A DNA stretch of 64,000 nt. Source: Odontesthes bonariensis (taxonomy: Eukaryota > Chordata > Actinopteri > Atheriniformes > Atherinopsidae). Position 1 is the stretch's first letter; every line of letters starts with the position of its first letter. The position numbers and the translations under genes were made by a program. Shown one piece after another: positions 10,782 to 23,768 of this stretch. Location: the NCBI RefSeq assembly GCF_027942865.1, contig NC_134507.1, positions 32,222,447-32,286,446 of the forward strand. Reading direction: 5' to 3'. The notes under the pieces are model-generated. The model had not been told where the DNA came from. It did not search any database and saw only the letters and a program-made list of their open reading frames with translations.

Positions 10782-10945
10782 ATACTTACCTGGCAGGGGA
10801 GATACAATGATCAAGAAGGTGGTTCACCCAGGACGAGGCTCAGCCATTGCACACCGGCTGTACTGACCCTTGCGAATTCCCCAAATGTGGGAATCTCGAC
10901 TGCATAATTTCTGGTAGTGGGGGACTGCGTTCGCGCTCTCCCCTG
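10782..10945 (+). ncRNA. rnu1: U1 snRNA gene, copy 12
   Basis: C25A; lacks the downstream spacer change seen after copies 4 and 8. Confidence 0.95.
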
Positions 10946-11493
10946 ATTTGACTGTATAACGTAAATATCCCTGGGCAACTCTACCTTGGTCTTTGTCCTG
11001 GCGTTGCTGCTTTAACAACACCTTTCCATCTTTAAAACCCATGTTTTGCAAGGGTTGCTGAATGCTGCGGCAGGTCTGCACAGCTGATATGCAGCTGCGC
11101 AGTTGTCAGGTGAGGTCATACGGTGCAGTCACCCCAGGCAGGTGGGCGTTGCCTTAGTGATGGCAACAACGAGATGAGAATACGGCAGCATTTCTGCACT
11201 GGAGATATTAAGCCGTGAGGGTTTGCCTCAACTAAGAATTTTCCCAGTGTGGGTGGGTGTGGCTCTAGAGATGGGGAGAGTGGAAAAACTAAATCAATTT
11301 GTGCTCCAAGTTCCTTGGTTGTTGAAACAAGAACTGATCAGAAAGATGAAGAAAAGCCGGACTGTTTTAATCTGCAAGCTTTTCAGATTCAGGTTAGCTG
11401 CTGGCATGGCACTGCAGACAGTTGAATTTGCTGCACCGTCCGGCCGAGTGAGGCACCTGGAAAAGAGGTGTCAGCCTCTGACAGTTCCAACTC

Positions 11494-11657
11494 ATACTTA
11501 CCTGGCAGGGGAGATACCATGATCAAGAAGGTGGTTCACCCAGGACGAGGCTCAGCCATTGCACACCGGCTGTACTGACCCTTGCGAATTCCCCAAATGT
11601 GGGAATCTCGACTGCATAATTTCTGGTAGTGGGGGACTGCGTTCGCGCTCTCCCCTG
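11494..11657 (+). ncRNA. rnu1: U1 snRNA gene, copy 13
   Basis: Consensus sequence. Confidence 0.95.
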
Positions 11658-12206
11658 ATTTGACTGTATAACGTAAATATCCCTGGGCAACTCTACCTTG
11701 GTTTTTGTCCTGGCGTTGCTGCTTTAACGACACCTTTCCATCTTTAAAACCCATGTTTTGCAAGGGTTGCTGAATGCTGCGGCAGGTCTGCACAGCTGAT
11801 ATGCAGCTGCGCAGTTGTCAGGTGAGGTCATACGGTGCAGTCACCCCAGGCAGGTGGGCGTTGCCTTAGTGATGGCAACAACGAGATGAGAATACGGCAG
11901 CATTTCTGCACTGGAGATATTAAGCCGTGAGGGTTTGCCTCAACTAAGAATTTTCCCAGTGTGGGTTGGGTGTGGCTCTAGAGATGGGGAGAGTGGAAAA
12001 ACTAAATCAATTTGTGCTCCAAGTTCCTTGGTTGTTGAAACAAGAACTGATCAGAAAGATGAAGAAAAGCCAGACTGTTTTAATCTGCAAGCTTTTCAGA
12101 TTCAGGTTAGCTGCTGGCATGGCACTGCAGACAGTTGAATTTGCTGCACCGTCTGGCCGAGTGAGGCACCTGGAAAAGAGGTGTCAGCCTCTGACAGTTC
12201 CAACTC

Positions 12207-12370
12207 ATACTTACCTGGCAGGGGAGATACCATGATCAAGAAGGTGGTTCACCCAGGACGAGGCTCAGCCATTGCACACCGGCTGTACTGACCCTTGCGA
12301 ATTCCCCAAATGTGGGAATCTCGACTGCATAATTTCTGGTAGTGGGGGACTGCGTTCGCGCTCTCCCCTG
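12207..12370 (+). ncRNA. rnu1: U1 snRNA gene, copy 14
   Basis: Consensus sequence. Confidence 0.95.
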
Positions 12371-12919
12371 ATTTGACTGTATAACGTAAATATCCCTGGG
12401 CAACTCTACCTTGGTTTTTGTCCTGGCGTTGCTGCTTTAACGACACCTTTCCATCTTTAAAACCCATGTTTTGCAAGGTTTGTTGAATGCTGCGGCAGGT
12501 CTGCACAGCTGATATGCAGCTGCGCAGTTGTCAGGTGAGGTCATACGGTGCAGTCACCCCAGGCAGGTGGGCGTTGCCTTAGTGATGGCAACAACGAGAT
12601 GAGAATACGGCAGCATTTCTGCACTGGAGATATTAAGCCGTGAGGGTTTGCCTCAACTAAGAATTTTCCCAGTGTGGGTTGGGTGTGGCTCTAGAGATGG
12701 GGAGAGTGGAAAAACTAAATCAATTTGTGCTCCAAGTTCCTTGGTTGTTGAAACAAGAACTGATCAGAAAGATGAAGAAAAGCCAGACTGTTTTAATCTG
12801 CAAGCTTTTCAGATTCAGGTTAGCTGCTGGCATGGCACTGCAGACAGTTGAATTTGCTGCACCGTCTGGCCGAGTGAGGCACCTGGAAAAGAGGTGTCAG
12901 CCTCTGACAGTTCCAACTC

Positions 12920-13083
12920 ATACTTACCTGGCAGGGGAGATACCATGATCAAGAAGGTGGTTCACCCAGGACGAGGCTCAGCCATTGCACACCGGCTGTA
13001 CTGACCCTTGCGAATTCCCCAAATGTGGGAATCTCGACTGCATAATTTCTGGTAGTGGGGGACTGCGTTCGCGCTCTCCCCTG
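12920..13083 (+). ncRNA. rnu1: U1 snRNA gene, copy 15
   Basis: Consensus sequence; first gene of the first 5-unit block (copies 15-19). Confidence 0.95.
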
Positions 13084-13631
13084 ATTTGACTGTATAACGT
13101 AAATATCCCTGGGCAACTCTACCTTGGTTTTTGTCCTGGCGTTGCTGCTTTAACGACACCTTTCCATCTTTAAAACCCATGTTTTGCAAGGTTTGTTGAA
13201 TGCTGCGGCAGGTCTGCACAGCTGATATGCAGCTGCGCAGTTGTCAGGTGAGGTCATACGGTGCAGTCACCCCAGGCAGGTGGGCGTTGCCTTAGTGATG
13301 GCAACAACGAGATGAGAATACGGCAGCATTTCTGCACTGGAGATATTAAGCCGCGAGGGTTTGCCTCAACTAAGAATTTTCCCAGTGTGGGTGGGTGTGG
13401 CTCTAGAGACGGGGAGAGTGGAAAAACTAAATCAATTTGTGCTCCAAGTTCCTTGGTTGTTGAAACAAGAACTGATCAGAAAGATGAAGAAAAGCCGGAC
13501 TGTTTTAATCTGCAAGCTTTTCAGATTCAGGTTAGCTGCTGGCAGGGCACTGCAGACAGTTGAATTTGCTGCACCGTCCGGCCGAGTGAGGCACCTGGAA
13601 AAGAGGAGTCAGCCTCTGACAGTTCCAACTC

Positions 13632-13795
13632 ATACTTACCTGGCAGGGGAGATACAATGATCAAGAAGGTGGTTCACCCAGGACGAGGCTCAGCCATTGC
13701 ACACCGGCTGTACTGACCCTTGCGAATTCCCCAAATGTGGGAATCTCGACTGCATAATTTCTGGTAGTGGGGGACTGCGTTCGCGCTCTCCCCTG
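13632..13795 (+). ncRNA. rnu1: U1 snRNA gene, copy 16
   Basis: C25A. Confidence 0.95.
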
Positions 13796-14343
13796 ATTTG
13801 ACTGTATAACGTAAATATCCCTGGGCAACTCTACCTTGGTCTTTGTCCTGGCGTTGCTGCTTTAACAACACCTTTCCATCTTTAAAACCCATGTTTTGCA
13901 AGGGTTGCTGAATGCTGCGGCAGGTCTGCACAGCTGATATGCAGCTGCGCAGTTGTCAGGTGAGGTCATACGGTGCAGTCACCCCAGGCAGGTGGGCGTT
14001 GCCTTAGTGATGGCAACAACGAGATGAGAATACGGCAGCATTTCTGCACTGGAGATATTAAGCCGTGAGGGTTTGCCTCAACTAAGAATTTTCCCAGTGT
14101 GGGTGGGTGTGGCTCTAGAGATGGGGAGAGTGGAAAAACTAAATCAATTTGTGCTCCAAGTTCCTTGGTTGTTGAAACAAGAACTGATCAGAAAGATGAA
14201 GAAAAGCCGGACTGTTTTAATCTGCAAGCTTTTCAGATTCAGGTTAGCTGCTGGCATGGCACTGCAGACAGTTGAATTTGCTGCACCGTCCGGCCGAGTG
14301 AGGCACCTGGAAAAGAGGTGTCAGCCTCTGACAGTTCCAACTC

Positions 14344-14507
14344 ATACTTACCTGGCAGGGGAGATACCATGATCAAGAAGGTGGTTCACCCAGTACGAGG
14401 CTCAGCCATTGCACACCGGCTGTACTGACCCTTGCGAATTCCCCAAATGTGGGAATCTTGACTGCATAATTTCTGGTAGTGGGGTACTGCGTTCGCGCTC
14501 TCCCCTG
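14344..14507 (+). ncRNA. rnu1: U1 snRNA gene, copy 17
   Basis: Three changes together: G51T, C116T and G142T. Identical to copy 22. Confidence 0.94.
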
Positions 14508-15055
14508 ATTTGACTGTATAACGTAAATATCCCTGGGCAACTCTACCTTGGTTTTTGTCCTGGCGTTGCTGCTTTAACGACACCTTTCCATCTTTAAAAC
14601 CCATGTTTTGCAAGGTTTGCTGAATGCTGCGGCAGGTCTGCACAGCTGATATGCAGCTGCGCAGTTGTCAGGTGAGGTCATACGGTGCAGTCACCCCAGG
14701 CAGGTGGGCGTTGCCTTAGTGATGGCAACAACGAGATGAGAATACGGCAGCATTTCTGCACTGGAGATATTAAGCCGCGAGGGTTTGCCTCAACTAAGAA
14801 TTTTCCCAGTGTGGGTGGGTGTGGCTCTAGAGATGGGGAGAGTGGAAAAACGAAATCAATTTGTGCTCCAAGTCCCTTGGTTATTGAAACAAGAACTGAT
14901 CAGAAAGATGAAGAAAAGCCGGACTGTTTTAATCTGCAAGCTTTTCAGATTCAGGTTAGCTGCTGGCATGGCACTGCAGACAGTTGAATTTGCTGCACCG
15001 TCCGGCCGAGTGAGGCACCTGGAAAAGAGGTGTCAGCCTCTGACAGTTCCAACTC

Positions 15056-15219
15056 ATACTTACCTGGCAGGGGAGATACCATGATCGAGAAGGTGGTTCA
15101 CCCAGGACGAGGCTCAGCCATTGTACACCGGCTGTACTGACCCTTGCGAATTCCCCAAATGTGGGAATCTCGACTGCATAATTTCTGGTAGTGGGGGACT
15201 GCGTTCGCGCTCTCCCCTG
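15056..15219 (+). ncRNA. rnu1: U1 snRNA gene, copy 18
   Basis: Carries A32G inside the U1-70K-binding decamer of stem-loop I and C69T inside the U1A loop (ATTGTAC). Both protein-contact loops are altered in one copy; shared with copies 23 and 28. Confidence 0.94.
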
Positions 15220-15767
15220 ATTTGACTGTATAACGTAAATATCCCTGGGCAACTCTACCTTGGTTTTTGTCCTGGCGTTGCTGCTTTAACGACACCTTTC
15301 CATCTTTAAAACCCATGTTTTGCAAGGTTTGCTGAATGCTGCGGCAGGTCTGCACAGCTGATATGCAGCTGCGCAGTTGTCAGTTGAGGTCATACGGTGC
15401 AGTCACCCCAGGCAGGTGGCCGTTGCCTTAGTGATGGCAACAACGAGATGAGAATACGGCAGCATTTCTGCACTGGAGATATTAAGCCGTGAGGGTTTGC
15501 ATCAACTAAGAATTTTCCCAGTGTGGGTGGGTGTGGCTCTAGAGACGGGGAGAGTGGAAAAACTAAATCAATTTGTGCTCCAAATTCCTTGGTTGTTGAA
15601 ACAAGAACTGATCAGAAAGATGAAGAAAAGCCGGACTGTTTTAATCTGCAAGCTTTTCAGATTCAGGTTAGCTGCTGGCATGGCACTGCAGACAGTTGAA
15701 TTTGCTGCACCGTCCGGCCGAGTGAGGCACCTGGAAAAGAGGTGTCAGCCTCTGACAGTTCCAACTC

Positions 15768-15932
15768 ATACTTACCTGGCAGGGGGAGATACCATGATCA
15801 AGAAGGTGGTTCACCCAGGACGAGGCTCAGCCATTGCACACCGGCTGTACTGACCCTTGCGAATTCCCCAAATGTGGGAATCTCGACTGCATAATTTCTG
15901 GTAGTGGGGGACTGCGTTCGCGCTCTCCCCTG
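15768..15932 (+). ncRNA. rnu1: U1 snRNA gene, copy 19
   Basis: Five-G form, 165 nt; last gene of the first 5-unit block. Confidence 0.95.
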
Positions 15933-16481
15933 ATTTGACTGTATAACGTAAATATCCCTGGGCAACTCTACCTTGGTTTTTGTCCTGGCGTTGCTGCTTT
16001 AACGACACCTTTCCATCTTTAAAACCCATGTTTTGCAAGGTTTGTTGAATGCTGCGGCAGGTCTGCACAGCTGATATGCAGCTGCGCAGTTGTCAGGTGA
16101 GGTCATACGGTGCAGTCACCCCAGGCAGGTGGGCGTTGCCTTAGTGATGGCAACAACGAGATGAGAATACGGCAGCATTTCTGCACTGGAGATATTAAGC
16201 CGTGAGGGTTTGCCTCAACTAAGAATTTTCCCAGTGTGGGTTGGGTGTGGCTCTAGAGATGGGGAGAGTGGAAAAACTAAATCAATTTGTGCTCCAAGTT
16301 CCTTGGTTGTTGAAACAAGAACTGATCAGAAAGATGAAGAAAAGCCAGACTGTTTTAATCTGCAAGCTTTTCAGATTCAGGTTAGCTGCTGGCATGGCAC
16401 TGCAGACAGTTGAATTTGCTGCACCGTCTGGCCGAGTGAGGCACCTGGAAAAGAGGTGTCAGCCTCTGACAGTTCCAACTC

Positions 16482-16645
16482 ATACTTACCTGGCAGGGGA
16501 GATACCATGATCAAGAAGGTGGTTCACCCAGGACGAGGCTCAGCCATTGCACACCGGCTGTACTGACCCTTGCGAATTCCCCAAATGTGGGAATCTCGAC
16601 TGCATAATTTCTGGTAGTGGGGGACTGCGTTCGCGCTCTCCCCTG
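16482..16645 (+). ncRNA. rnu1: U1 snRNA gene, copy 20
   Basis: Consensus sequence; opens the second 5-unit block (copies 20-24). Confidence 0.95.
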
Positions 16646-17193
16646 ATTTGACTGTATAACGTAAATATCCCTGGGCAACTCTACCTTGGTTTTTGTCCTG
16701 GCGTTGCTGCTTTAACGACACCTTTCCATCTTTAAAACCCATGTTTTGCAAGGTTTGTTGAATGCTGCGGCAGGTCTGCACAGCTGATATGCAGCTGCGC
16801 AGTTGTCAGGTGAGGTCATACGGTGCAGTCACCCCAGGCAGGTGGGCGTTGCCTTAGTGATGGCAACAACGAGATGAGAATACGGCAGCATTTCTGCACT
16901 GGAGATATTAAGCCGCGAGGGTTTGCCTCAACTAAGAATTTTCCCAGTGTGGGTGGGTGTGGCTCTAGAGACGGGGAGAGTGGAAAAACTAAATCAATTT
17001 GTGCTCCAAGTTCCTTGGTTGTTGAAACAAGAACTGATCAGAAAGATGAAGAAAAGCCGGACTGTTTTAATCTGCAAGCTTTTCAGATTCAGGTTAGCTG
17101 CTGGCAGGGCACTGCAGACAGTTGAATTTGCTGCACCGTCCGGCCGAGTGAGGCACCTGGAAAAGAGGAGTCAGCCTCTGACAGTTCCAACTC

Positions 17194-17357
17194 ATACTTA
17201 CCTGGCAGGGGAGATACAATGATCAAGAAGGTGGTTCACCCAGGACGAGGCTCAGCCATTGCACACCGGCTGTACTGACCCTTGCGAATTCCCCAAATGT
17301 GGGAATCTCGACTGCATAATTTCTGGTAGTGGGGGACTGCGTTCGCGCTCTCCCCTG
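17194..17357 (+). ncRNA. rnu1: U1 snRNA gene, copy 21
   Basis: C25A. Confidence 0.95.
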
Positions 17358-17905
17358 ATTTGACTGTATAACGTAAATATCCCTGGGCAACTCTACCTTG
17401 GTCTTTGTCCTGGCGTTGCTGCTTTAACAACACCTTTCCATCTTTAAAACCCATGTTTTGCAAGGGTTGCTGAATGCTGCGGCAGGTCTGCACAGCTGAT
17501 ATGCAGCTGCGCAGTTGTCAGGTGAGGTCATACGGTGCAGTCACCCCAGGCAGGTGGGCGTTGCCTTAGTGATGGCAACAACGAGATGAGAATACGGCAG
17601 CATTTCTGCACTGGAGATATTAAGCCGTGAGGGTTTGCCTCAACTAAGAATTTTCCCAGTGTGGGTGGGTGTGGCTCTAGAGATGGGGAGAGTGGAAAAA
17701 CTAAATCAATTTGTGCTCCAAGTTCCTTGGTTGTTGAAACAAGAACTGATCAGAAAGATGAAGAAAAGCCGGACTGTTTTAATCTGCAAGCTTTTCAGAT
17801 TCAGGTTAGCTGCTGGCATGGCACTGCAGACAGTTGAATTTGCTGCACCGTCCGGCCGAGTGAGGCACCTGGAAAAGAGGTGTCAGCCTCTGACAGTTCC
17901 AACTC

Positions 17906-18069
17906 ATACTTACCTGGCAGGGGAGATACCATGATCAAGAAGGTGGTTCACCCAGTACGAGGCTCAGCCATTGCACACCGGCTGTACTGACCCTTGCGAA
18001 TTCCCCAAATGTGGGAATCTTGACTGCATAATTTCTGGTAGTGGGGTACTGCGTTCGCGCTCTCCCCTG
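17906..18069 (+). ncRNA. rnu1: U1 snRNA gene, copy 22
   Basis: G51T, C116T and G142T, as in copy 17. Confidence 0.94.
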
Positions 18070-18617
18070 ATTTGACTGTATAACGTAAATATCCCTGGGC
18101 AACTCTACCTTGGTTTTTGTCCTGGCGTTGCTGCTTTAACGACACCTTTCCATCTTTAAAACCCATGTTTTGCAAGGTTTGCTGAATGCTGCGGCAGGTC
18201 TGCACAGCTGATATGCAGCTGCGCAGTTGTCAGGTGAGGTCATACGGTGCAGTCACCCCAGGCAGGTGGGCGTTGCCTTAGTGATGGCAACAACGAGATG
18301 AGAATACGGCAGCATTTCTGCACTGGAGATATTAAGCCGCGAGGGTTTGCCTCAACTAAGAATTTTCCCAGTGTGGGTGGGTGTGGCTCTAGAGATGGGG
18401 AGAGTGGAAAAACGAAATCAATTTGTGCTCCAAGTCCCTTGGTTATTGAAACAAGAACTGATCAGAAAGATGAAGAAAAGCCGGACTGTTTTAATCTGCA
18501 AGCTTTTCAGATTCAGGTTAGCTGCTGGCATGGCACTGCAGACAGTTGAATTTGCTGCACCGTCCGGCCGAGTGAGGCACCTGGAAAAGAGGTGTCAGCC
18601 TCTGACAGTTCCAACTC

Positions 18618-18781
18618 ATACTTACCTGGCAGGGGAGATACCATGATCGAGAAGGTGGTTCACCCAGGACGAGGCTCAGCCATTGTACACCGGCTGTACT
18701 GACCCTTGCGAATTCCCCAAATGTGGGAATCTCGACTGCATAATTTCTGGTAGTGGGGGACTGCGTTCGCGCTCTCCCCTG
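18618..18781 (+). ncRNA. rnu1: U1 snRNA gene, copy 23
   Basis: A32G and C69T, as in copy 18. Confidence 0.94.
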
Positions 18782-19329
18782 ATTTGACTGTATAACGTAA
18801 ATATCCCTGGGCAACTCTACCTTGGTTTTTGTCCTGGCGTTGCTGCTTTAACGACACCTTTCCATCTTTAAAACCCATGTTTTGCAAGGTTTGCTGAATG
18901 CTGCGGCAGGTCTGCACAGCTGATATGCAGCTGCGCAGTTGTCAGTTGAGGTCATACGGTGCAGTCACCCCAGGCAGGTGGCCGTTGCCTTAGTGATGGC
19001 AACAACGAGATGAGAATACGGCAGCATTTCTGCACTGGAGATATTAAGCCGTGAGGGTTTGCATCAACTAAGAATTTTCCCAGTGTGGGTGGGTGTGGCT
19101 CTAGAGACGGGGAGAGTGGAAAAACTAAATCAATTTGTGCTCCAAATTCCTTGGTTGTTGAAACAAGAACTGATCAGAAAGATGAAGAAAAGCCGGACTG
19201 TTTTAATCTGCAAGCTTTTCAGATTCAGGTTAGCTGCTGGCATGGCACTGCAGACAGTTGAATTTGCTGCACCGTCCGGCCGAGTGAGGCACCTGGAAAA
19301 GAGGTGTCAGCCTCTGACAGTTCCAACTC

Positions 19330-19494
19330 ATACTTACCTGGCAGGGGGAGATACCATGATCAAGAAGGTGGTTCACCCAGGACGAGGCTCAGCCATTGCA
19401 CACCGGCTGTACTGACCCTTGCGAATTCCCCAAATGTGGGAATCTCGACTGCATAATTTCTGGTAGTGGGGGACTGCGTTCGCGCTCTCCCCTG
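19330..19494 (+). ncRNA. rnu1: U1 snRNA gene, copy 24
   Basis: Five-G form, 165 nt. Confidence 0.95.
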
Positions 19495-20043
19495 ATTTGA
19501 CTGTATAACGTAAATATCCCTGGGCAACTCTACCTTGGTTTTTGTCCTGGCGTTGCTGCTTTAACGACACCTTTCCATCTTTAAAACCCATGTTTTGCAA
19601 GGGTTGCTGAATGCTGCGGCAGGTCTGCACAGCTGATATGCAGCTGCGCAGTTGTCAGGTGAGGTCATACGGTGCAGTCACCCCAGGCAGGTGGGCGTTG
19701 CCTTAGTGATGGCAACAACGAGATGAGAATACGGCAGCATTTCTGCACTGGAGATATTAAGCCGTGAGGGTTTGCCTCAACTAAGAATTTTCCCAGTGTG
19801 GGTTGGGTGTGGCTCTAGAGATGGGGAGAGTGGAAAAACTAAATCAATTTGTGCTCCAAGTTCCTTGGTTGTTGAAACAAGAACTGATCAGAAAGATGAA
19901 GAAAAGCCAGACTGTTTTAATCTGCAAGCTTTTCAGATTCAGGTTAGCTGCTGGCATGGCACTGCAGACAGTTGAATTTGCTGCACCGTCTGGCCGAGTG
20001 AGGCACCTGGAAAAGAGGTGTCAGCCTCTGACAGTTCCAACTC

Positions 20044-20207
20044 ATACTTACCTGGCAGGGGAGATACCATGATCAAGAAGGTGGTTCACCCAGGACGAGG
20101 CTCAGCCATTGCACACCGGCTGTACTGACCCTTGCGAATTCCCCAAATGTGGGAATCTCGACTGCATAATTTCTGGTAGTGGGGGACTGCGTTCGCGCTC
20201 TCCCCTG
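20044..20207 (+). ncRNA. rnu1: U1 snRNA gene, copy 25
   Basis: Consensus sequence; opens the third, partial 5-unit block. Confidence 0.95.
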
Positions 20208-20755
20208 ATTTGACTGTATAACGTAAATATCCCTGGGCAACTCTACCTTGGTTTTTGTCCTGGCGTTGCTGCTTTAACGACACCTTTCCATCTTTAAAAC
20301 CCATGTTTTGCAAGGTTTGTTGAATGCTGCGGCAGGTCTGCACAGCTGATATGCAGCTGCGCAGTTGTCAGGTGAGGTCATACGGTGCAGTCACCCCAGG
20401 CAGGTGGGCGTTGCCTTAGTGATGGCAACAACGAGATGAGAATACGGCAGCATTTCTGCACTGGAGATATTAAGCCGCGAGGGTTTGCCTCAACTAAGAA
20501 TTTTCCCAGTGTGGGTGGGTGTGGCTCTAGAGACGGGGAGAGTGGAAAAACTAAATCAATTTGTGCTCCAAGTTCCTTGGTTGTTGAAACAAGAACTGAT
20601 CAGAAAGATGAAGAAAAGCCGGACTGTTTTAATCTGCAAGCTTTTCAGATTCAGGTTAGCTGCTGGCAGGGCACTGCAGACAGTTGAATTTGCTGCACCG
20701 TCCGGCCGAGTGAGGCACCTGGAAAAGAGGAGTCAGCCTCTGACAGTTCCAACTC

Positions 20756-20919
20756 ATACTTACCTGGCAGGGGAGATACAATGATCAAGAAGGTGGTTCA
20801 CCCAGGACGAGGCTCAGCCATTGCACACCGGCTGTACTGACCCTTGCGAATTCCCCAAATGTGGGAATCTCGACTGCATAATTTCTGGTAGTGGGGGACT
20901 GCGTTCGCGCTCTCCCCTG
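20756..20919 (+). ncRNA. rnu1: U1 snRNA gene, copy 26
   Basis: C25A. Confidence 0.95.
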
Positions 20920-21467
20920 ATTTGACTGTATAACGTAAATATCCCTGGGCAACTCTACCTTGGTCTTTGTCCTGGCGTTGCTGCTTTAACAACACCTTTC
21001 CATCTTTAAAACCCATGTTTTGCAAGGGTTGCTGAATGCTGCGGCAGGTCTGCACAGCTGATATGCAGCTGCGCAGTTGTCAGGTGAGGTCATACGGTGC
21101 AGTCACCCCAGGCAGGTGGGCGTTGCCTTAGTGATGGCAACAACGAGATGAGAATACGGCAGCATTTCTGCACTGGAGATATTAAGCCGTGAGGGTTTGC
21201 CTCAACTAAGAATTTTCCCAGTGTGGGTGGGTGTGGCTCTAGAGATGGGGAGAGTGGAAAAACTAAATCAATTTGTGCTCCAAGTTCCTTGGTTGTTGAA
21301 ACAAGAACTGATCAGAAAGATGAAGAAAAGCCGGACTGTTTTAATCTGCAAGCTTTTCAGATTCAGGTTAGCTGCTGGCATGGCACTGCAGACAGTTGAA
21401 TTTGCTGCACCGTCCGGCCGAGTGAGGCACCTGGAAAAGAGGTGTCAGCCTCTGACAGTTCCAACTC

Positions 21468-21631
21468 ATACTTACCTGGCAGGGGAGATACCATGATCAA
21501 GAAGGTGGTTCACCCAGGACGAGGCTCAGCCATTGCACACCGGCTGTACTGACCCTTGCGAATTCCCCAAATGTGGGAATCTTGACTGCATAATTTCTGG
21601 TAGTGGGGTACTGCGTTCGCGCTCTCCCCTG
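21468..21631 (+). ncRNA. rnu1: U1 snRNA gene, copy 27
   Basis: C116T and G142T but not G51T, so it probably represents the form that preceded copies 17 and 22. Confidence 0.94.
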
Positions 21632-22179
21632 ATTTGACTGTATAACGTAAATATCCCTGGGCAACTCTACCTTGGTTTTTGTCCTGGCGTTGCTGCTTTA
21701 ACGACACCTTTCCATCTTTAAAACCCATGTTTTGCAAGGTTTGCTGAATGCTGCGGCAGGTCTGCACAGCTGATATGCAGCTGCGCAGTTGTCAGGTGAG
21801 GTCATACGGTGCAGTCACCCCAGGCAGGTGGGCGTTGCCTTAGTGATGGCAACAACGAGATGAGAATACGGCAGCATTTCTGCACTGGAGATATTAAGCC
21901 GCGAGGGTTTGCCTCAACTAAGAATTTTCCCAGTGTGGGTGGGTGTGGCTCTAGAGATGGGGAGAGTGGAAAAACGAAATCAATTTGTGCTCCAAGTTCC
22001 TTGGTTATTGAAACAAGAACTGATCAGAAAGATGAAGAAAAGCCGGACTGTTTTAATCTGCAAGCTTTTCAGATTCAGGTTAGCTGCTGGCATGGCACTG
22101 CAGACAGTTGAATTTGCTGCACCGTCCGGCCGAGTGAGGCACCTGGAAAAGAGGTGTCAGCCTCTGACAGTTCCAACTC

Positions 22180-22343
22180 ATACTTACCTGGCAGGGGAGA
22201 TACCATGATCGAGAAGGTGGTTCACCCAGGACGAGGCTCAGCCATTGTACACCGGCTGTACTGACCCTTGCGAATTCCCCAAATGTGGGAATCTCGACTG
22301 CATAATTTCTGGTAGTGGGGGACTGCGTTCGCGCTCTCCCCTG
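22180..22343 (+). ncRNA. rnu1: U1 snRNA gene, copy 28
   Basis: A32G and C69T, as in copies 18 and 23; the spacer after it departs from the 5-unit pattern. Confidence 0.94.
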
Positions 22344-22892
22344 ATTTGACTGTATAACGTAAATATCCCTGGGCAACTCTACCTTGGTTTTTGTCCTGGC
22401 GTTGCTGCTTTAACGACACCTTTCCATCTTTAAAACCCATGTTTTGCAAGGGTTGCTGAATGCTGCGGCAGGTCTGCACAGCTGATATGCAGCTGCGCAG
22501 TTGTCAGGTGAGGTCATACGGTGCAGTCACCCCAGGCAGGTGGGCGTTGCCTTAGTGATGGCAACAACGAGATGAGAATACGGCAGCATTTCTGCACTGG
22601 AAAAATTAAGCCGTGAGGGTTTGCCTCAACTAAGAATTTTCCCAGTGTGGGTTGGGTGTGGCTCTAGAGATGGGGAGAGTGGAAAAACTAAATCAATTTG
22701 TGCTCCAAGTTCCTTGGTTGTTGAAACAAGAACTGATCAGAAAGATGAAGAAAAGCCGGACTGTTTTAATCTGCAAGCTTTTCAGATTCAGGTTAGCTGC
22801 TGGCATGGCACTGCAGACAGTTGAATTTGCTGCACCGTCCGGCCGAGTGAGGCACCTGGAAAAGAGGAGTCAGCCTGTGACAGTTCCAACTC

Positions 22893-23056
22893 ATACTTAC
22901 CTGGCAGGGGAGATACCATGATCAAGAAGGTGGTTCACCCAGGACGAGGCTCAGCCATTGCACACCGGCTGTACTGACCCTTGCGAATTCCCCAAATGTG
23001 GGAATCTCGACTGCATAATTTCTGGTAGTGGGGGACTGCGTTCGCGCTCTCCCCTG
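22893..23056 (+). ncRNA. rnu1: U1 snRNA gene, copy 29
   Basis: Consensus gene body. Its own upstream spacer has unique changes, including GAAAAATTAAG in place of GAGATATTAAG about 305 bp before the gene. Confidence 0.95.
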
Positions 23057-23604
23057 ATTTGACTGTATAACGTAAATATCCCTGGGCAACTCTACCTTGG
23101 TTTTTGTCCTGGCGTTGCTGCTTTAACGACACCTTTCCATCTATAAAACCCATGTTTTGCAAGGTTTGCTGAATGCTGCGGCAGGTCTGCACAGCTGATA
23201 TGCAGCTGCGCAGTTGTCAGGTGAGGTCATACGGTGCAGTCACCCCAGGCAGGTGGGCGTTGCCTTAGTGATGGCAACAACGAGATGAGAATACGGCAGC
23301 ATTTCTGCACTGGAGATATTAAGCCGTGAGGGTTTGCCTCAACTAAGAATTTTCCCAGTGTGGGTGGGTGTGGCTCTAGAGATGGGGAGAGTGGAAAAAC
23401 TAAATCAATTTGTGCTCCAAGTTCCTTGGTTGTTGAAACAAGAACTGATCAGAAAGATGAAGAAAAGCCGGACTGTTTTAATCTGCAAGCTTTTCAGATT
23501 CAGGTTAGCTGCTGGCATGGCACTGCAGACAGTTGAATTTGCTGCACCGTCCGGCCGAGTGAGGCACCTGGAAAAGAGGTGTCAGCCTCTGACAGTTCCA
23601 ACTC

Positions 23605-23768
23605 ATACTTACCTGGCAGGGGAGATACCATGATCAAGAAGGTGGTTCACCCAGGACGAGGCTCAGCCATTGCACACCGGCTGTACTGACCCTTGCGAAT
23701 TCCCCAAATGTGGGAATCTCGACTGCATAATTTCTGGTAGTGGGGGACTGCGTTCGCGCTCTCCCCTG
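23605..23768 (+). ncRNA. rnu1: U1 snRNA gene, copy 30
   Basis: Consensus sequence. Confidence 0.95.

Larger units (their letters stand above)
12596..16157. repeat. 5-unit higher-order repeat, first copy (U1 copies 15-19)
   Basis: Order: consensus, C25A, G51T/C116T/G142T, A32G/C69T, five-G. It looks like the 4-unit block with one extra unit type inserted before the five-G unit. Confidence 0.75.
16158..19719. repeat. 5-unit higher-order repeat, second copy (U1 copies 20-24)
   Basis: Same order as the preceding block at a 3,562 bp shift. A third, partial round starts at copy 25 and loses the pattern after copy 28. Confidence 0.75.
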
